In this document: one piece after another, positions 17,438-26,044 of the stretch
Layout of the letters: every line of letters begins with the position of its first letter
Numbering within the stretch: position 1 is the first letter of the stretch
Assembly: GCF_000725125.1 (NCBI RefSeq)
Contig: NZ_JFCB01000010.1
Location: 62,001-126,000, forward strand
Reading direction: 5' to 3'
Length of the DNA: 64,000 nucleotides
Origin: Streptomyces toyocaensis
GTDB taxonomy: Bacteria; Actinomycetota; Actinomycetes; Streptomycetales; Streptomycetaceae
Position numbers and translations under genes: made by a program
The notes under the pieces: model-generated
What the model was told of the DNA's origin: nothing
The model's database searches: none
The model's input: the letters and a program-made list of their open reading frames with translations, nothing else

Positions 17438-17469
17438 CGGAAGCCCTCCACTTCGGTGGGGGGCTTCCG
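17438..17469 (+). terminator. terminator of the tRNA cluster
   Basis: A 14-bp stem (CGGAAGCCCTCCAC paired with its complement through one G-T wobble) and a short loop follow the last tRNA by six bases. It may also serve the convergent MerR gene. Confidence 0.75.
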
Positions 17470-17480
17470 TGCTGTCGCGC

Positions 17481-18125
17481 TCACTCGATCCCGTACCGTC
17501 GCGCCGACTCCTCCTCCTGTGCCAGCCGGTGGAGCGCCCGCAGGACGGGCTCGAAGAGCACCGCGGACGCCACCGCCAGTTCCACCTGCTCCGTCGGTGA
17601 GGCGTGTGTCTCCATGAAGTCGAGCTGCCGGCGCGCGACCTGGTGCATCAGCTCCCCGTACGGAGCCATCAGTTCGGCGTCCCACAGATAGCCGAGCCGG
17701 CGCAGCGTGGCCACCGCCACCACCAGCGAGCGGTGCACGGGGGAGAGCGGGGCGAGCTCACGGGCGGTCTCCCAGCCCAGCGACTCCAGCAGCCGGTCCA
17801 CCTCCGCGCGGGCTGCCACGACCGCGGGATCGTCCTCGTCCGGCTCGGGGGCGTGCGGCAGCGCCCACAACGCCGCGCCCAGACGGACGGTGCGGCCCAG
17901 TGACTCGTCGTCCACGTGCCCCAGCACCTCGCGCGCCGTCGCCACCGGAACGCCTCCCACCTGGATCAGGGCCCGTACCAGACGCAGCCGGCGCAGATGC
18001 CCCGCGTCGTACTCGGCCGTGGTCGCGGTGACCCGGTGACCCGGGGGCAACAGTCCTTCCCGCAGGTAGTACTTGATCGTCGCGGTCGACACACCGCTGC
18101 GTTCGCTCAGTTCCGCCAGCCGCAC
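17481..18125 (-). CDS. MerR-family transcriptional regulator
   Basis: This 214-residue regulator has an N-terminal MerR winged HTH (RLAELSERSGVSTATIKYYL, then LLPPG and a YDAGHLRRLRLVRAL block) and a C-terminal helical region without the Cys metal ligands of classic MerR proteins. The signal is unknown. Start GTG 18125 has AAGG nine bases upstream; longer open sequence upstream crosses the operator and the divergent gene and is rejected. The divergent DUF4188 gene starts 87 bases away, and a perfect palindrome (GGATAG-N5-CTATCC) lies between them. This is the expected layout for a regulator controlling itself and its neighbour. Confidence 0.85.
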   Translation of the reverse strand: MRLAELSERSGVSTATIKYYLREGLLPPGHRVTATTAEYDAGHLRRLRLVRALIQVGGVPVATAREVLGHVDDESLGRTVRLGAALWALPHAPEPDEDDPAVVAARAEVDRLLESLGWETARELAPLSPVHRSLVVAVATLRRLGYLWDAELMAPYGELMHQVARRQLDFMETHASPTEQVELAVASAVLFEPVLRALHRLAQEEESARRYGIE

Positions 18126-18142
18126 CTCTTGCGCCCTTCCTG

Positions 18143-18159
18143 GGATAGCGAGACTATCC
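18143..18159. promoter_or_regulatory. palindromic operator between merR-type gene and DUF4188 gene
   Basis: A perfect 6-bp dyad with a 5-base spacer, GGATAG-CGAGA-CTATCC, sits 17 bases upstream of the MerR start and 53 bases upstream of the divergent gene. MerR-family operators are typically dyads inside promoters. Binding is inference. Confidence 0.6.
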
Positions 18160-18212
18160 AAGCAGTGCCCGAGAGCACCGCTCGTCCACCCTACGGATCG
18201 GGGGAAAGAGTG

Positions 18213-18746
18213 ATGTCGCGCAGGTTCGCCGTCGCCGAGCGCACGACCGCGGCGGCCGAGGGGGACGTCGTCGTCCTGCTGATCGGCATGCGGATCAACC
18301 GCTTCTGGGCGGTGCACCACTGGCTTCCGGTCCTGCTGTCCATGCCGCGCATGCTGCGGGAGCTGGGCAGGCAGCCGGAGCGCGGGCTCCTCGGCCACGT
18401 GCTGCTCACCGCCTCGCCGCGGACGTACTGCGTCGTCCAGTACTGGGAGTCCAAGGAGAAGCTCCACGCCTACGCTCACGCTCCCGACACGTTCCACCAC
18501 ACGGCGTGGACGTTCATCAACCGCAAGGAGCGGTCGGGGAAGGTACGTGGGCACGTGGGGCTGTGGCACGAGACGTACGTGGTGCCGCAGGGGTCCTACG
18601 AGTCGATCTACGCCGACATGCCGGCGTTCGGGCTCGCGGCCGCGCACGGGCGGACGCCGCTGGAGCGGCGCGGCCGGCGCGCGAAGGACAGGTTCGCGTA
18701 CCGGCCGGAGAAGGAGGCGCCGCCGGCGAGGGCCGACGGCGCGTGA
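18213..18746 (+). CDS. DUF4188 domain protein, monooxygenase-like
   Basis: This 177-residue protein fits the DUF4188 family, whose ferredoxin-like (ABM-type) fold suggests a small oxidoreductase or monooxygenase. No reaction is proven. The family signature is visible in [16 protein letters not shown], then MPRMLREL, and in [16 protein letters not shown]. The end is basic and probably disordered. Start ATG 18213 (GTG 18210 abuts it) follows GGGGAAAGA. It is divergent from the MerR-family gene across a palindrome and is probably under its control. A role in detoxification or small-molecule response is an inference from that layout. Confidence 0.8.
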   Translation: MSRRFAVAERTTAAAEGDVVVLLIGMRINRFWAVHHWLPVLLSMPRMLRELGRQPERGLLGHVLLTASPRTYCVVQYWESKEKLHAYAHAPDTFHHTAWTFINRKERSGKVRGHVGLWHETYVVPQGSYESIYADMPAFGLAAAHGRTPLERRGRRAKDRFAYRPEKEAPPARADGA

Positions 18747-18807
18747 AGCCGGGGGAGGACCCGCCGCGGCGTTGAGGCGGGCCCGTTCCCGGCCGACGGG
18801 CGGACTT

Positions 18808-19521
18808 TCAGGAGCGGCGCAGCGCCTCGGAGAGGCGGCCGGCGGCGTCGATGACGGCCTGGGCGTGCATGCGGCCGGGGTGCCGGGTCAGCCGCTCGAT
18901 GGGGCCGGAGACGGAAACGGCGGCCACCACGCGGTTCGACGGGCCGCGCACCGGCGCCGACACGGACGCCACGCCCGGCTCGCGCTCGCCGATCGACTGG
19001 GCCCAGCCACGGCGCCGAACGCCCGACAGGGCGGTCGCGGTGAACCGGGCACCCTGCAGGCCGCGGTGCAGCCGCTCGGGCTCCTCCCAGGCCATCAGGA
19101 TCTGCGCCGAGGAACCGGCTTTCATCGTGAGCGTGGAGCCCACCGGCACCGTGTCCCTGAGACCGGAGAGCCGCTCCGCCGCGGCGACGCAGATGCGCAT
19201 GTCGCCCTGGCGGCGGTAGAGCTGGGCGCTCTCGCCGGTCACGTCGCGCAGGTGGGTGAGGACCGGGCCCGCCGTCGCGAGCAGCCGGTCCTCGCCCGCC
19301 GCCGCGGCCAGTTCGGCCAGCCGCGGGCCGAGAATGAAGCGGCCCTGCATGTCGCGCGCCACCATGCGGTGGTGTTCCAGCGCCACGGCCAGGCGGTGGG
19401 CCGTGGGTCGTGCCAGTCCGGTGGCCCCGACCAACCCCGCGAGGGTGGCCGGACCGGACTCCAGAGCGCTCAGGACGAGGGCCGCCTTGTCCAGAACGCC
19501 GACGCCGCTACTGTTGTCCAT
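18808..19521 (-). CDS. ndgR: IclR-family regulator of leucine and nitrogen metabolism
   Basis: This 238-residue IclR-type regulator has an N-terminal winged HTH ([20 protein letters not shown], then [17 protein letters not shown]) and a C-terminal ligand-binding domain ending in [10 protein letters not shown]. Length, sequence and position divergent from leuCD match NdgR of S. coelicolor and AreB of S. clavuligerus. These bind the ndgR-leuC intergenic region and control leucine biosynthesis and amino-acid-dependent growth and antibiotic production. The start is ATG 19521; an upstream in-frame extension to 19542 runs through the operator. A large inverted repeat lies just outside the start. 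Confidence 0.93.
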   Translation of the reverse strand: MDNSSGVGVLDKAALVLSALESGPATLAGLVGATGLARPTAHRLAVALEHHRMVARDMQGRFILGPRLAELAAAAGEDRLLATAGPVLTHLRDVTGESAQLYRRQGDMRICVAAAERLSGLRDTVPVGSTLTMKAGSSAQILMAWEEPERLHRGLQGARFTATALSGVRRRGWAQSIGEREPGVASVSAPVRGPSNRVVAAVSVSGPIERLTRHPGRMHAQAVIDAAGRLSEALRRS

Positions 19522-19529
19522 GCAACGAT

Positions 19530-19558
19530 ACTTGCGTCTCACTCTGTGAAACGCAAGT
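19530..19558. promoter_or_regulatory. inverted repeat operator between ndgR and leuC
   Basis: Two 13-base half-sites, ACTTGCGTCTCAC and GTGAAACGCAAGT, match at 12 of 13 positions as an inverted repeat around a TCT centre. The repeat begins nine bases from the ndgR start codon. IclR-family regulators commonly bind such dyads in divergent promoters; NdgR/AreB binding in this gap is known from other Streptomyces. Confidence 0.75.
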
Positions 19559-19716
19559 TCAATTTTCCGTGGAACCCGCCACTCTGGACGTACGGAAGCA
19601 ACGCGGCCCGTGGACCACCGGGCCTGGCGGCGGACGCCCGGGATCAGGGGTGCGGGCGCCGTCTCCCCACAGATCTAGTTGGGCCGGCGCACCACTTGCC
19701 GGCCGGAGGGAAAGCG

Positions 19717-21147
19717 ATGGGTAGGACACTCGCGGAGAAGGTCTGGGACGACCACGTCGTCCGGCGCGCCGAGGGCGAGCCCGACCTCCTCTTCATCGAT
19801 CTGCACCTGCTGCACGAGGTGACCAGCCCGCAGGCCTTCGACGGCCTCCGCAAGAACGGCCGCCCGGTGCGCCGTCTCGACCTCACCATCGCCACCGAGG
19901 ACCACAACACCCCCACCCTCGACATCGACAAGCCGATCGCCGACCCGGTCTCCCGGGTCCAGCTGGAGACGCTGCGCGAGAACTGCGCCGAGTTCGGCGT
20001 CCGGCTGCACCCCCTGGGCGACGTCGAGCAGGGCGTCGTCCACGTCGTCGGCCCGCAGCTCGGTCTGACCCAGCCCGGCATGACCGTCGTCTGCGGCGAC
20101 TCGCACACCTCCACGCACGGTGCCTTCGGCGGGCTGGCGTTCGGCATCGGCACCTCGCAGGTCGAGCACGTCCTGGCCACCCAGACGCTGCCGATGGCCC
20201 GCCCGAAGACCATGGCGATCACGGTCAACGGCGAACTGCCCGAGGGCGTCACGGCCAAGGACCTGATCCTCGCGATCATCGCGCGGATCGGCACGGGCGG
20301 CGGCCAGGGCTACGTCCTGGAGTACCGCGGCGAGGCCGTCGAGAAGCTCTCGATGGAGGCCCGGATGACCATCTGCAACATGTCGATCGAGGCCGGCGCC
20401 CGTGCGGGCATGATCGCCCCGGACGAGACGACGTTCGCCTACCTCGAGGGCCGTCCGCACGCCCCGAAGGGCGAGGACTGGGACGCGGCCGTCGCCTACT
20501 GGAAGACGCTGAGGTCCGACGACGACGCGGAGTTCGACGCCGAGGTCGTCATCGAGGCGGCCGAGCTGTCGCCGTTCGTCACCTGGGGCACCAACCCGGG
20601 CCAGGGTGCTCCGCTGTCCGCCTCCGTCCCCGACCCGGCTTCGTACGACGACGCCTCGGAGCGGCTCGCCGCCGAAAAGGCCCTGGAGTACATGGGGTTG
20701 GAGGCCGGCCAGGAGCTGCGCTCGATCAACGTGGACACCGTCTTCGTAGGTTCGTGCACCAACGGCCGCATCGAGGACCTGCGTGCCGCCGCGGACGTCA
20801 TCAAGGGCCGCAAAGTCGCCGACGGCGTACGGATGCTGGTCGTCCCCGGCTCGGCGCGCGTGGGTCTGCAGGCCGTCTCCGAGGGCCTGGACGTGGTCTT
20901 CAAGGAAGCCGGCGCCGAGTGGCGGCACGCGGGCTGCTCCATGTGCCTGGGCATGAACCCCGACCAGCTCGCCCCCGGTGAGCGCTCCGCCTCCACCTCC
21001 AACCGCAACTTCGAGGGCCGGCAGGGCAAGGGCGGCCGTACCCACCTGGTGTCCCCGCAGGTCGCCGCCGCCACGGCGGTCCTCGGTCACCTGGCCTCCC
21101 CGGCCGACCTCGCCGCAGCCGACGCCCGTACGCCCGCTGGAGTCTGA
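19717..21147 (+). CDS. leuC: 3-isopropylmalate dehydratase large subunit
   Basis: This 476-residue aconitase-family protein is the large subunit that isomerises 2- to 3-isopropylmalate in leucine biosynthesis with LeuD. The [4Fe-4S] ligands are Cys347 (GSCTNGR) and Cys407/Cys410 (GCSMCLG), at family-standard positions. The [13 protein letters not shown] and [11 protein letters not shown] motifs are present. ATG 19717 follows GGAGGG six bases upstream. leuD follows after six bases. The 159-base gap after the operator holds the leader; I see no clear leucine-rich attenuator peptide there. Confidence 0.97.
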   Translation: MGRTLAEKVWDDHVVRRAEGEPDLLFIDLHLLHEVTSPQAFDGLRKNGRPVRRLDLTIATEDHNTPTLDIDKPIADPVSRVQLETLRENCAEFGVRLHPLGDVEQGVVHVVGPQLGLTQPGMTVVCGDSHTSTHGAFGGLAFGIGTSQVEHVLATQTLPMARPKTMAITVNGELPEGVTAKDLILAIIARIGTGGGQGYVLEYRGEAVEKLSMEARMTICNMSIEAGARAGMIAPDETTFAYLEGRPHAPKGEDWDAAVAYWKTLRSDDDAEFDAEVVIEAAELSPFVTWGTNPGQGAPLSASVPDPASYDDASERLAAEKALEYMGLEAGQELRSINVDTVFVGSCTNGRIEDLRAAADVIKGRKVADGVRMLVVPGSARVGLQAVSEGLDVVFKEAGAEWRHAGCSMCLGMNPDQLAPGERSASTSNRNFEGRQGKGGRTHLVSPQVAAATAVLGHLASPADLAAADARTPAGV

Positions 21148-21153
21148 TCAGTC

Positions 21154-21747
21154 ATGGAAGCATTCACCACGCACACCGGCCGGGCCGTCCCGCTGCGCCG
21201 CAGCAACGTCGACACCGACCAGATCATCCCCGCCCACTGGCTCAAGAAGGTGACACGGGACGGGTTCGAGGACGGGCTGTTCGAGGCCTGGCGCAAGGAC
21301 CCGCGGTTCGTGCTCAACCGCCCGGAGCGCGAGGGCGCCACGGTGCTGGTCGCCGGCCCCGACTTCGGTACCGGCTCCTCCCGCGAGCACGCCGTCTGGG
21401 CGCTGCAGAACTACGGCTTCAAGACCGTGATCTCCTCCCGCTTCGCCGACATCTTCCGCGGCAACTCGCTGAAGAACGGGCTGCTGACGGTCGTCCTCGA
21501 CCAGAAGATCGTGGACGCGCTGTGGGAGCTCACGGAGGCGGACCCCACCGCCGAGATCACCGTTGACCTCGAGGCCCGCGAGGTACGCGCCGACGGCATC
21601 ACCGCCTCCTTCGAGCTCGACGAGAACTCGCGCTGGCGGCTGCTGAACGGGCTGGACGACATCTCCATCACGCTGCAGAACGAGGCGGACATCGCCGCGT
21701 ACGAGGCGAAGCGCCCCTCGTTCAAGCCGAGGACGCTCACGGTCTGA
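21154..21747 (+). CDS. leuD: 3-isopropylmalate dehydratase small subunit
   Basis: This 197-residue swivel-domain subunit pairs with LeuC to complete the isopropylmalate isomerase. Motifs are [16 protein letters not shown] near the N-terminus and [17 protein letters not shown] (about 70). Length is standard. It sits six bases after leuC, so both are on one transcript, and a strong terminator follows. Expression is presumably under the ndgR-leuC operator. Confidence 0.96.
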   Translation: MEAFTTHTGRAVPLRRSNVDTDQIIPAHWLKKVTRDGFEDGLFEAWRKDPRFVLNRPEREGATVLVAGPDFGTGSSREHAVWALQNYGFKTVISSRFADIFRGNSLKNGLLTVVLDQKIVDALWELTEADPTAEITVDLEAREVRADGITASFELDENSRWRLLNGLDDISITLQNEADIAAYEAKRPSFKPRTLTV

Positions 21748-21807
21748 CCCGCGCCCCGGCCGAAGTCCTCGCGAGACGTCGACTTTCGGCCACCGCATCA
21801 CCCCACC

Positions 21808-21838
21808 CGTACCCCCGATCGGCCCGATCGGGGGTACG
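21808..21838 (+). terminator. terminator after leuD
   Basis: A perfect 13-14-bp stem (CGTACCCCCGATCG and complement) with a 3-base loop lies 60 bases after leuD. No T-run follows, as is usual in Streptomyces. Confidence 0.75.
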
Positions 21839-22024
21839 GCCGTGTCGGCACCCGTTCGGCCCCGCGTGCCCTCTTGAGGCCCCTCAACTTGCCACGTTAT
21901 GAAGGTGGTTGCCGGGGTACACGTGTCACGTGCGCGTGATCTCCGCAGGTGCGCGGACGGCCGTCCGGCGCGGTAGTTGCCCCCTGGGCAGGCGACAACT
22001 CGCCCCAGATGGCACAATCTGTGC

Positions 22025-22255
22025 ATGGGACGCGACGGCCAACTCCAGCTCTATGCGGCGGTCGCGGTCCAGCTCAAAGAAGCGCACGCAAGAGTGCGCG
22101 CACTGCAAGTCCCGGAGGGCGTACGGATGGCGCTGGCCCGGAAGCTGCTGGTCATTACGGCCGCGGCCAAGCACGATCTCGCCGGTGCGGCAAGGCGTCT
22201 GGAGCGGTTCACCGCGGACCTCGACGCGGGTCGATTCCCCGAAGAGGAACGCTGA
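22025..22255 (+). CDS. small helical hypothetical protein
   Basis: I do not recognise a named family. The protein is 76 residues, starts at ATG 22025 and shows strong GC bias at third positions. It is almost entirely helical and charged (QLQLYAAVAVQLKEAHARV, then MALARKLLVITAAAKHDL), with no signal peptide or membrane segment. The position, between leuD and hupS, matches a small conserved gene in S. coelicolor as I remember it. It may be co-regulated with neither neighbour: a terminator precedes it and a promoter-like region for hupS follows. Confidence 0.7.
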   Translation: MGRDGQLQLYAAVAVQLKEAHARVRALQVPEGVRMALARKLLVITAAAKHDLAGAARRLERFTADLDAGRFPEEER

Positions 22256-22310
22256 ACAGTCGAGACAGTCGAGTTCGTTGCGGCACAAGGGTGATTAGCC
22301 CGTTTCGTGT

Positions 22311-22339
22311 TTGATTTGCGGTATATATCTGCCTAACGT
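22311..22339 (+). promoter_or_regulatory. candidate promoter of hupS
   Basis: TTGATT and TAACGT are spaced 17 bases apart, in a locally AT-rich patch (TATATAT lies between them) that stands out from the GC-rich background. The -10 end is 51 bases from the hupS start. Assignment to the main sigma factor is inference. Confidence 0.5.
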
Positions 22340-22389
22340 GCGAAAAGCTTGAACACTTTCGTTCTGGCGATGTCTCCGAAGGGGAAGAC

Positions 22390-23028
22390 GTGAACAAGGC
22401 GCAGCTCGTAGAAGCGATTGCCGACAAGGTGGGCGGCCGCCAGCAGGCCGCCGACGCCGTCGACCACGTACTGGACGCCATCGTCCGCGCGGTCGTCGCG
22501 GGTGAGCGGGTCTCGGTCACCGGCTTCGGTTCGTTCGAGAAGGTCGACCGCCCGGCGCGCTACGCCCGCAACCCCCAGACGGGCGAGCGGGTTCGAGTCA
22601 AGAAGACCTCCGTTCCGCGCTTCCGTGCAGGTCAGGGCTTCAAGGACCTGGTGAGCGGCTCCAAGAAGCTGCCGCGCGGCGGTGAGGTCTCGGTCAAGAA
22701 GGCACCCAAGGGCAGCCTGACCGGAGGAGCTTCGGCGACGGTGAAGAAGGCCGCGGCCAAGAAGACCACGGCGAAGAAGGCGACCACGGCGAAGACGGCC
22801 GCCAAGAAGACGACCGCGAAGAAGGCCGCCACCAAGACGGCGGCGAAGAAGACCGCCACGGCCAAGAAGGCGCCCGCCAAGACCGCGGCGACGGCGAAGA
22901 CCACCGCCGCGAAGAAGACGACCGCCAAGAAGGCCCCCGCGAAGAAGGCGACGGCCACGAAGGCCCCCGCCAAGAAGTCGACCGCGCGCAAGACCACCGC
23001 GAAGAAGACCACCACACGCAAGAAGTAA
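22390..23028 (+). CDS. hupS: HU-family nucleoid protein with lysine-rich tail
   Basis: This 212-residue two-part protein has an N-terminal HU domain (residues 1-93: MNKAQLVEAIADKVGG, then VTGFGSFEK and the arm motif RNPQTGERV). A long tail built from KKTTAKKA-type repeats follows, rich in Lys, Ala and Thr like histone H1. HupS-type HU is specific to actinobacteria and compacts the spore nucleoid in Streptomyces. The GTG start at 22390 follows a GGGGAAG site. The tail DNA is repetitive but stays in frame. A terminator follows at 23071. Confidence 0.96.
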   Translation: MNKAQLVEAIADKVGGRQQAADAVDHVLDAIVRAVVAGERVSVTGFGSFEKVDRPARYARNPQTGERVRVKKTSVPRFRAGQGFKDLVSGSKKLPRGGEVSVKKAPKGSLTGGASATVKKAAAKKTTAKKATTAKTAAKKTTAKKAATKTAAKKTATAKKAPAKTAATAKTTAAKKTTAKKAPAKKATATKAPAKKSTARKTTAKKTTTRKK

Positions 23029-23070
23029 CGAGCTTCTCCCGCCCCCTCGGGCAAGCGGTTCTCACGCGCC

Positions 23071-23098
23071 GGGCCGGACTCCTCGGGGAGTCCGGCCC
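23071..23098 (+). terminator. terminator after hupS
   Basis: A perfect 12-bp stem (GGGCCGGACTCC and complement) with a TCGG loop lies 43 bases past the hupS stop. It also faces the convergent small gene at 23133. Confidence 0.8.
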
Positions 23099-23132
23099 GC
23101 GGTGTGTCCGGCAGGGCGGGGCGCCGGGGTGG

Positions 23133-23336
23133 TCAGAACGTCTGGAGCGTCACCAGCGTGATCCGCCGGGCCTCGCCCTCGCCCTCGGTCTCCACGCGCA
23201 CCCGCTGCCCGGGACGCAGGAGCCTCAGACCCCCCGCGTCGAACGCCGGGGCGTCGAAGGGCACCGGGGTGCCGTCGTCCAGAAGCACCTGACCGCTGCG
23301 GCTGTCGGGGTCGTAGGTGTACGCGGTGGCCTGCAT
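23133..23336 (-). CDS. small cold-shock-domain-like protein
   Basis: This 67-residue protein looks like a diverged cold-shock (OB-fold) domain: a strand ending in SGQVLLDDGTPVPFDAPAF, then LRPGQRVRVE and a final ITLVTL strand, in the order found in CspA-type proteins. The classic RNP1 aromatic motif (KGFGFI) is missing, so nucleic-acid binding is uncertain. Codon use is typical of the genome. It lies nine bases downstream of cofC on the same strand, so it is probably translated from the cofC transcript. Confidence 0.65.
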   Translation of the reverse strand: MQATAYTYDPDSRSGQVLLDDGTPVPFDAPAFDAGGLRLLRPGQRVRVETEGEGEARRITLVTLQTF

Positions 23337-23345
23337 GCCGGCAGC

Positions 23346-23984
23346 CTACTGCTCCGCCATCAGCAACCGCGCGGCGACCGCGGCCGTGCGGGGGCCCACC
23401 CCGAGGGCCAGCGCCGCCCGCAGCTCGTCCCCGGTGTCCACGTCCTGCCGCACGGAATCCACCGCCTCCAGGCAGAGTTCCACCGCTCCGGACGCCCGGT
23501 GCCGGGCCCGGGACCCGGGCCCGAAGAAGGGGCGCAGTTCCCGGCCCCGGCCCGCCGCCAGCAACGTCGTGCCGAGTGCGGCGGCATCGGCGAGGAACGC
23601 GCGCGGATACGCGGCCGCCGCGTCGAGAACGCGGGCCAGTTCCGCCGGGCGGAGGGCCGGCAGATCCGCGTTGAGGGCCGCCACGGAGGCCGCGTGCCGT
23701 GCGGAGCCCACCGTGGCCGCGGCATGGGCGAGAGCCGCGTTCAGGCCGCCGCGCGGCTGGTCGGGAACGATTCCGGCGCCCAGCGCGGCCAGCTCGCGGG
23801 CGGCCAGGGCGTCGTTCGTGACGACCACCACGTCCCGCACCGCCGGGCATTCCAGCGCGGCGGCCACCGTGTCCTGCGCGAACGCGAGCGCGAGGCCCGG
23901 GCGAAGGCCGTCGCCGGCCGTGTCCGACAGCCTGCTCTTGGCCTCGGCCAGCGGCTTCAGGGGTACCACCAAGGTCCACTGCAC
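23346..23984 (-). CDS. cofC: 2-phospho-L-lactate guanylyltransferase (F420 biosynthesis)
   Basis: This 212-residue nucleotidyltransferase activates a phospho-lactate or phosphoenolpyruvate precursor with GTP, the first committed side-chain step of coenzyme F420 synthesis. The NTP-transferase fold is visible in VPLKPLAEAKSRLSD at the start, VVVVTNDALAARELAALGA, and NADLPALRPAELARVL with the metal-binding Asp. PFFGPGSRARHRASGA is a family block near the C-terminus. Start GTG 23984. No other F420 genes are in the window. It is divergent from plsC and precedes the small cold-shock-like gene. Confidence 0.9.
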   Translation of the reverse strand: MQWTLVVPLKPLAEAKSRLSDTAGDGLRPGLALAFAQDTVAAALECPAVRDVVVVTNDALAARELAALGAGIVPDQPRGGLNAALAHAAATVGSARHAASVAALNADLPALRPAELARVLDAAAAYPRAFLADAAALGTTLLAAGRGRELRPFFGPGSRARHRASGAVELCLEAVDSVRQDVDTGDELRAALALGVGPRTAAVAARLLMAEQ

Positions 23985-24157
23985 GAGTGTTGCGTCCCTC
24001 TCTTGTCGCGGCCATTGTCCCCCGGAGCACGGGGGCGCGAGGGGGTCGGGGCGTACGGTGTTCTCGACAGACCGGCGGCCCGGGGCGACACTTGTGCGCC
24101 CGCCCGGCCTCCGGGGCCGGGCCCTTGGCCTGTCGTTCGGAAGAGGAAGGTGTACTT

Positions 24158-24955
24158 GTGCCGCGCCGCAGAATCGGCTTCTGGTACCGCTTCGCCGCGG
24201 TGATCTGCAAACCGCCGCTGGTGGTTCTCCTCAAGCGGGACTGGCGCGGAATGGAGAACATTCCGGCCGAGGGTGGATTTATCACCGTGGTGAACCACAA
24301 TTCGCACGTCGATCCCTTCGCCTATGCGCACTTTCAGTACAACACCGGACGTGTTCCGCGATTCCTGGCGAAGAGCGGCCTTTTCAACAAGGGATTCATC
24401 GGCGCCGCCATGCGCGGCACCGGACAGATCCCCGTGTACCGCGAGAGCACCGACGCGCTCAGCGCCTTCCGGGCCGCGATCGACGCCGTGGAGCGCGGCG
24501 AGTGCGTCGCCTTCTACCCCGAGGGCACCCTCACCCGGGACCCGGACGGCTGGCCCATGACCGGCAAGACCGGCGCCGCCCGCGTCGCGCTGCAGACCAA
24601 GTGTCCCGTGATCCCGGTCGCCCAGTGGGGCGCCAACGAACTGCTGCCGCCGTACGCGAAGAAGCCCAGCCTCCTGCCGCGCAAGACCAGCCGGGTGCTG
24701 GCCGGGCCGCCGGTGGACCTCGACCGCTTCTACGACCAGGAGATGACCCCGGAACTGCTCAAGGAGGCGACCGAGGCCATCATGGCGGCCATCACCGCCC
24801 AGCTCGAGCGGATCCGCGGCGAGAGGGCGCCCGAGACGCCCTACGACCCGCGCCGGGAGCGGATCGAACAGCGCCGCAGGACGCATACGCAGCGGCGGCG
24901 GGAGAGGACGCGGGGCGGCAGGCCGACCGCGCGGGAAGAGGGGCTGGGCACGTGA
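24158..24955 (+). CDS. plsC: 1-acyl-sn-glycerol-3-phosphate acyltransferase
   Basis: This 265-residue membrane-associated acyltransferase converts lysophosphatidate to phosphatidate in phospholipid synthesis. The HX4D catalytic motif is NHNSHVD (about 45-51). FYPEGT (substrate-binding block) and VIPVAQWGANELLPP follow. The C-terminal 40 residues are highly basic. Start GTG 24158 follows AGAGGAAGG. The stop overlaps the gpsA start (GTGA), so the enzyme making glycerol-3-phosphate is translated directly behind this one. Substrate chain specificity is not predictable. Confidence 0.9.
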   Translation: MPRRRIGFWYRFAAVICKPPLVVLLKRDWRGMENIPAEGGFITVVNHNSHVDPFAYAHFQYNTGRVPRFLAKSGLFNKGFIGAAMRGTGQIPVYRESTDALSAFRAAIDAVERGECVAFYPEGTLTRDPDGWPMTGKTGAARVALQTKCPVIPVAQWGANELLPPYAKKPSLLPRKTSRVLAGPPVDLDRFYDQEMTPELLKEATEAIMAAITAQLERIRGERAPETPYDPRRERIEQRRRTHTQRRRERTRGGRPTAREEGLGT

Positions 24956-25962
24956 GCAAGCCGGTCAAGGCGGCCGTCTTCGGCACCGGATCGTGGGGGA
25001 CGGCCTTCGGCATGGTCCTCGCCGACGCCGGCTGCGACGTCGTGCTGTGGGGACGGCGCCCCGAACTCGCCGAGGCGGTCAACTCCACCCGCACCAACCC
25101 CGACTACCTGCCCGGCGTCGAACTCCCCGAGAACCTGCGGGCCACCGCGGACGCCGCCGAGGCGGCGCGCGGCGCCGATTTCACCGTCCTCGCGATCCCC
25201 TCGCAGACGCTGCGCGGAAACCTCGCCGAGTGGACCGGGCTGCTCGCCCCCCGCACGGTCCTGGTGTCGCTGATGAAGGGCGTCGAACTCGGCTCCGCGA
25301 TGCGGATGAGCGAGGTGATCGACGACGTCGCCAAGGTCGGCCCCGAGCGCATCGCCGTCGTCACCGGCCCCAACCTGGCCCGGGAGATCGCCGCCCGCAT
25401 GCCCGCCGCCGCGGTGGTCGCCTGCACCGACGAAGGCGTCGCCCAGCGGCTCCAGACCGCCTGCCACACCCCGTACTTCCGCCCCTACACCAACACCGAC
25501 GTCATCGGCTGCGAGCTGGGCGGCGCCGTGAAGAACGTGATCGGGCTGGCCGTCGGCATCGCGGACGGCATGGGGCTCGGCGACAACACCAAGGGCTCCC
25601 TCATCACCCGCGGTCTCGCCGAGACCACCCGGCTCGGCGTCGCGCTCGGCGCCGACCCGCTGACCTTCTCCGGACTCGCGGGCCTGGGCGACCTGGTGGC
25701 CACCTGCTCCTCGCCGCTGTCCCGCAACCACACCTTCGGCACCAATCTCGGCAAGGGACTGACGCTGCAGGAGACCATCGCGGTCACCAGGCAGACCGCC
25801 GAGGGCGTCAAGTCCTGCGAGTCGGTGCTCGATCTGGCCCGCAGGCACGGCGTCGACATGCCGCTCACCGAGACGGTCGTCGCCATCGTGCACGAGGGCA
25901 AGCCTCCCGTGGTCGCCGTCAAGGAGCTGATGTCGCGCAGCGCGAAGCCCGAACGACGCTGA
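24952..25962 (+). CDS. gpsA: NAD(P)H-dependent glycerol-3-phosphate dehydrogenase
   Basis: This 336-residue enzyme reduces dihydroxyacetone phosphate to sn-glycerol-3-phosphate, the backbone precursor of phospholipids. The N-terminal Rossmann motif is GTGSWGTAFG (about 9-18). LKNVIGLAVGIADGM-type helical-domain sequence appears as AVKNVIGLAVGIADGMGLGD, with the catalytic Lys, and GLGDLVATCSS follows. The GTG start overlaps the plsC stop by four bases. The next gene, ddl, is 82 bases downstream. Family assignment is certain. Confidence 0.97.
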   Translation: MSKPVKAAVFGTGSWGTAFGMVLADAGCDVVLWGRRPELAEAVNSTRTNPDYLPGVELPENLRATADAAEAARGADFTVLAIPSQTLRGNLAEWTGLLAPRTVLVSLMKGVELGSAMRMSEVIDDVAKVGPERIAVVTGPNLAREIAARMPAAAVVACTDEGVAQRLQTACHTPYFRPYTNTDVIGCELGGAVKNVIGLAVGIADGMGLGDNTKGSLITRGLAETTRLGVALGADPLTFSGLAGLGDLVATCSSPLSRNHTFGTNLGKGLTLQETIAVTRQTAEGVKSCESVLDLARRHGVDMPLTETVVAIVHEGKPPVVAVKELMSRSAKPERR

Positions 25963-26044
25963 GCGACAGCCCCCCCCGTTCGGTTCACGCTCGGCGTTGC
26001 GGGCGCTGACCCGCGGCTCGGCCAGCAGGTACTCTCGTCGCGAT

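Noticed and set aside
22740..23020. CRISPR-like short repeats
   Set aside because: The repeats are the in-frame Lys/Ala/Thr codons of the HupS tail, with no spacers or cas genes.
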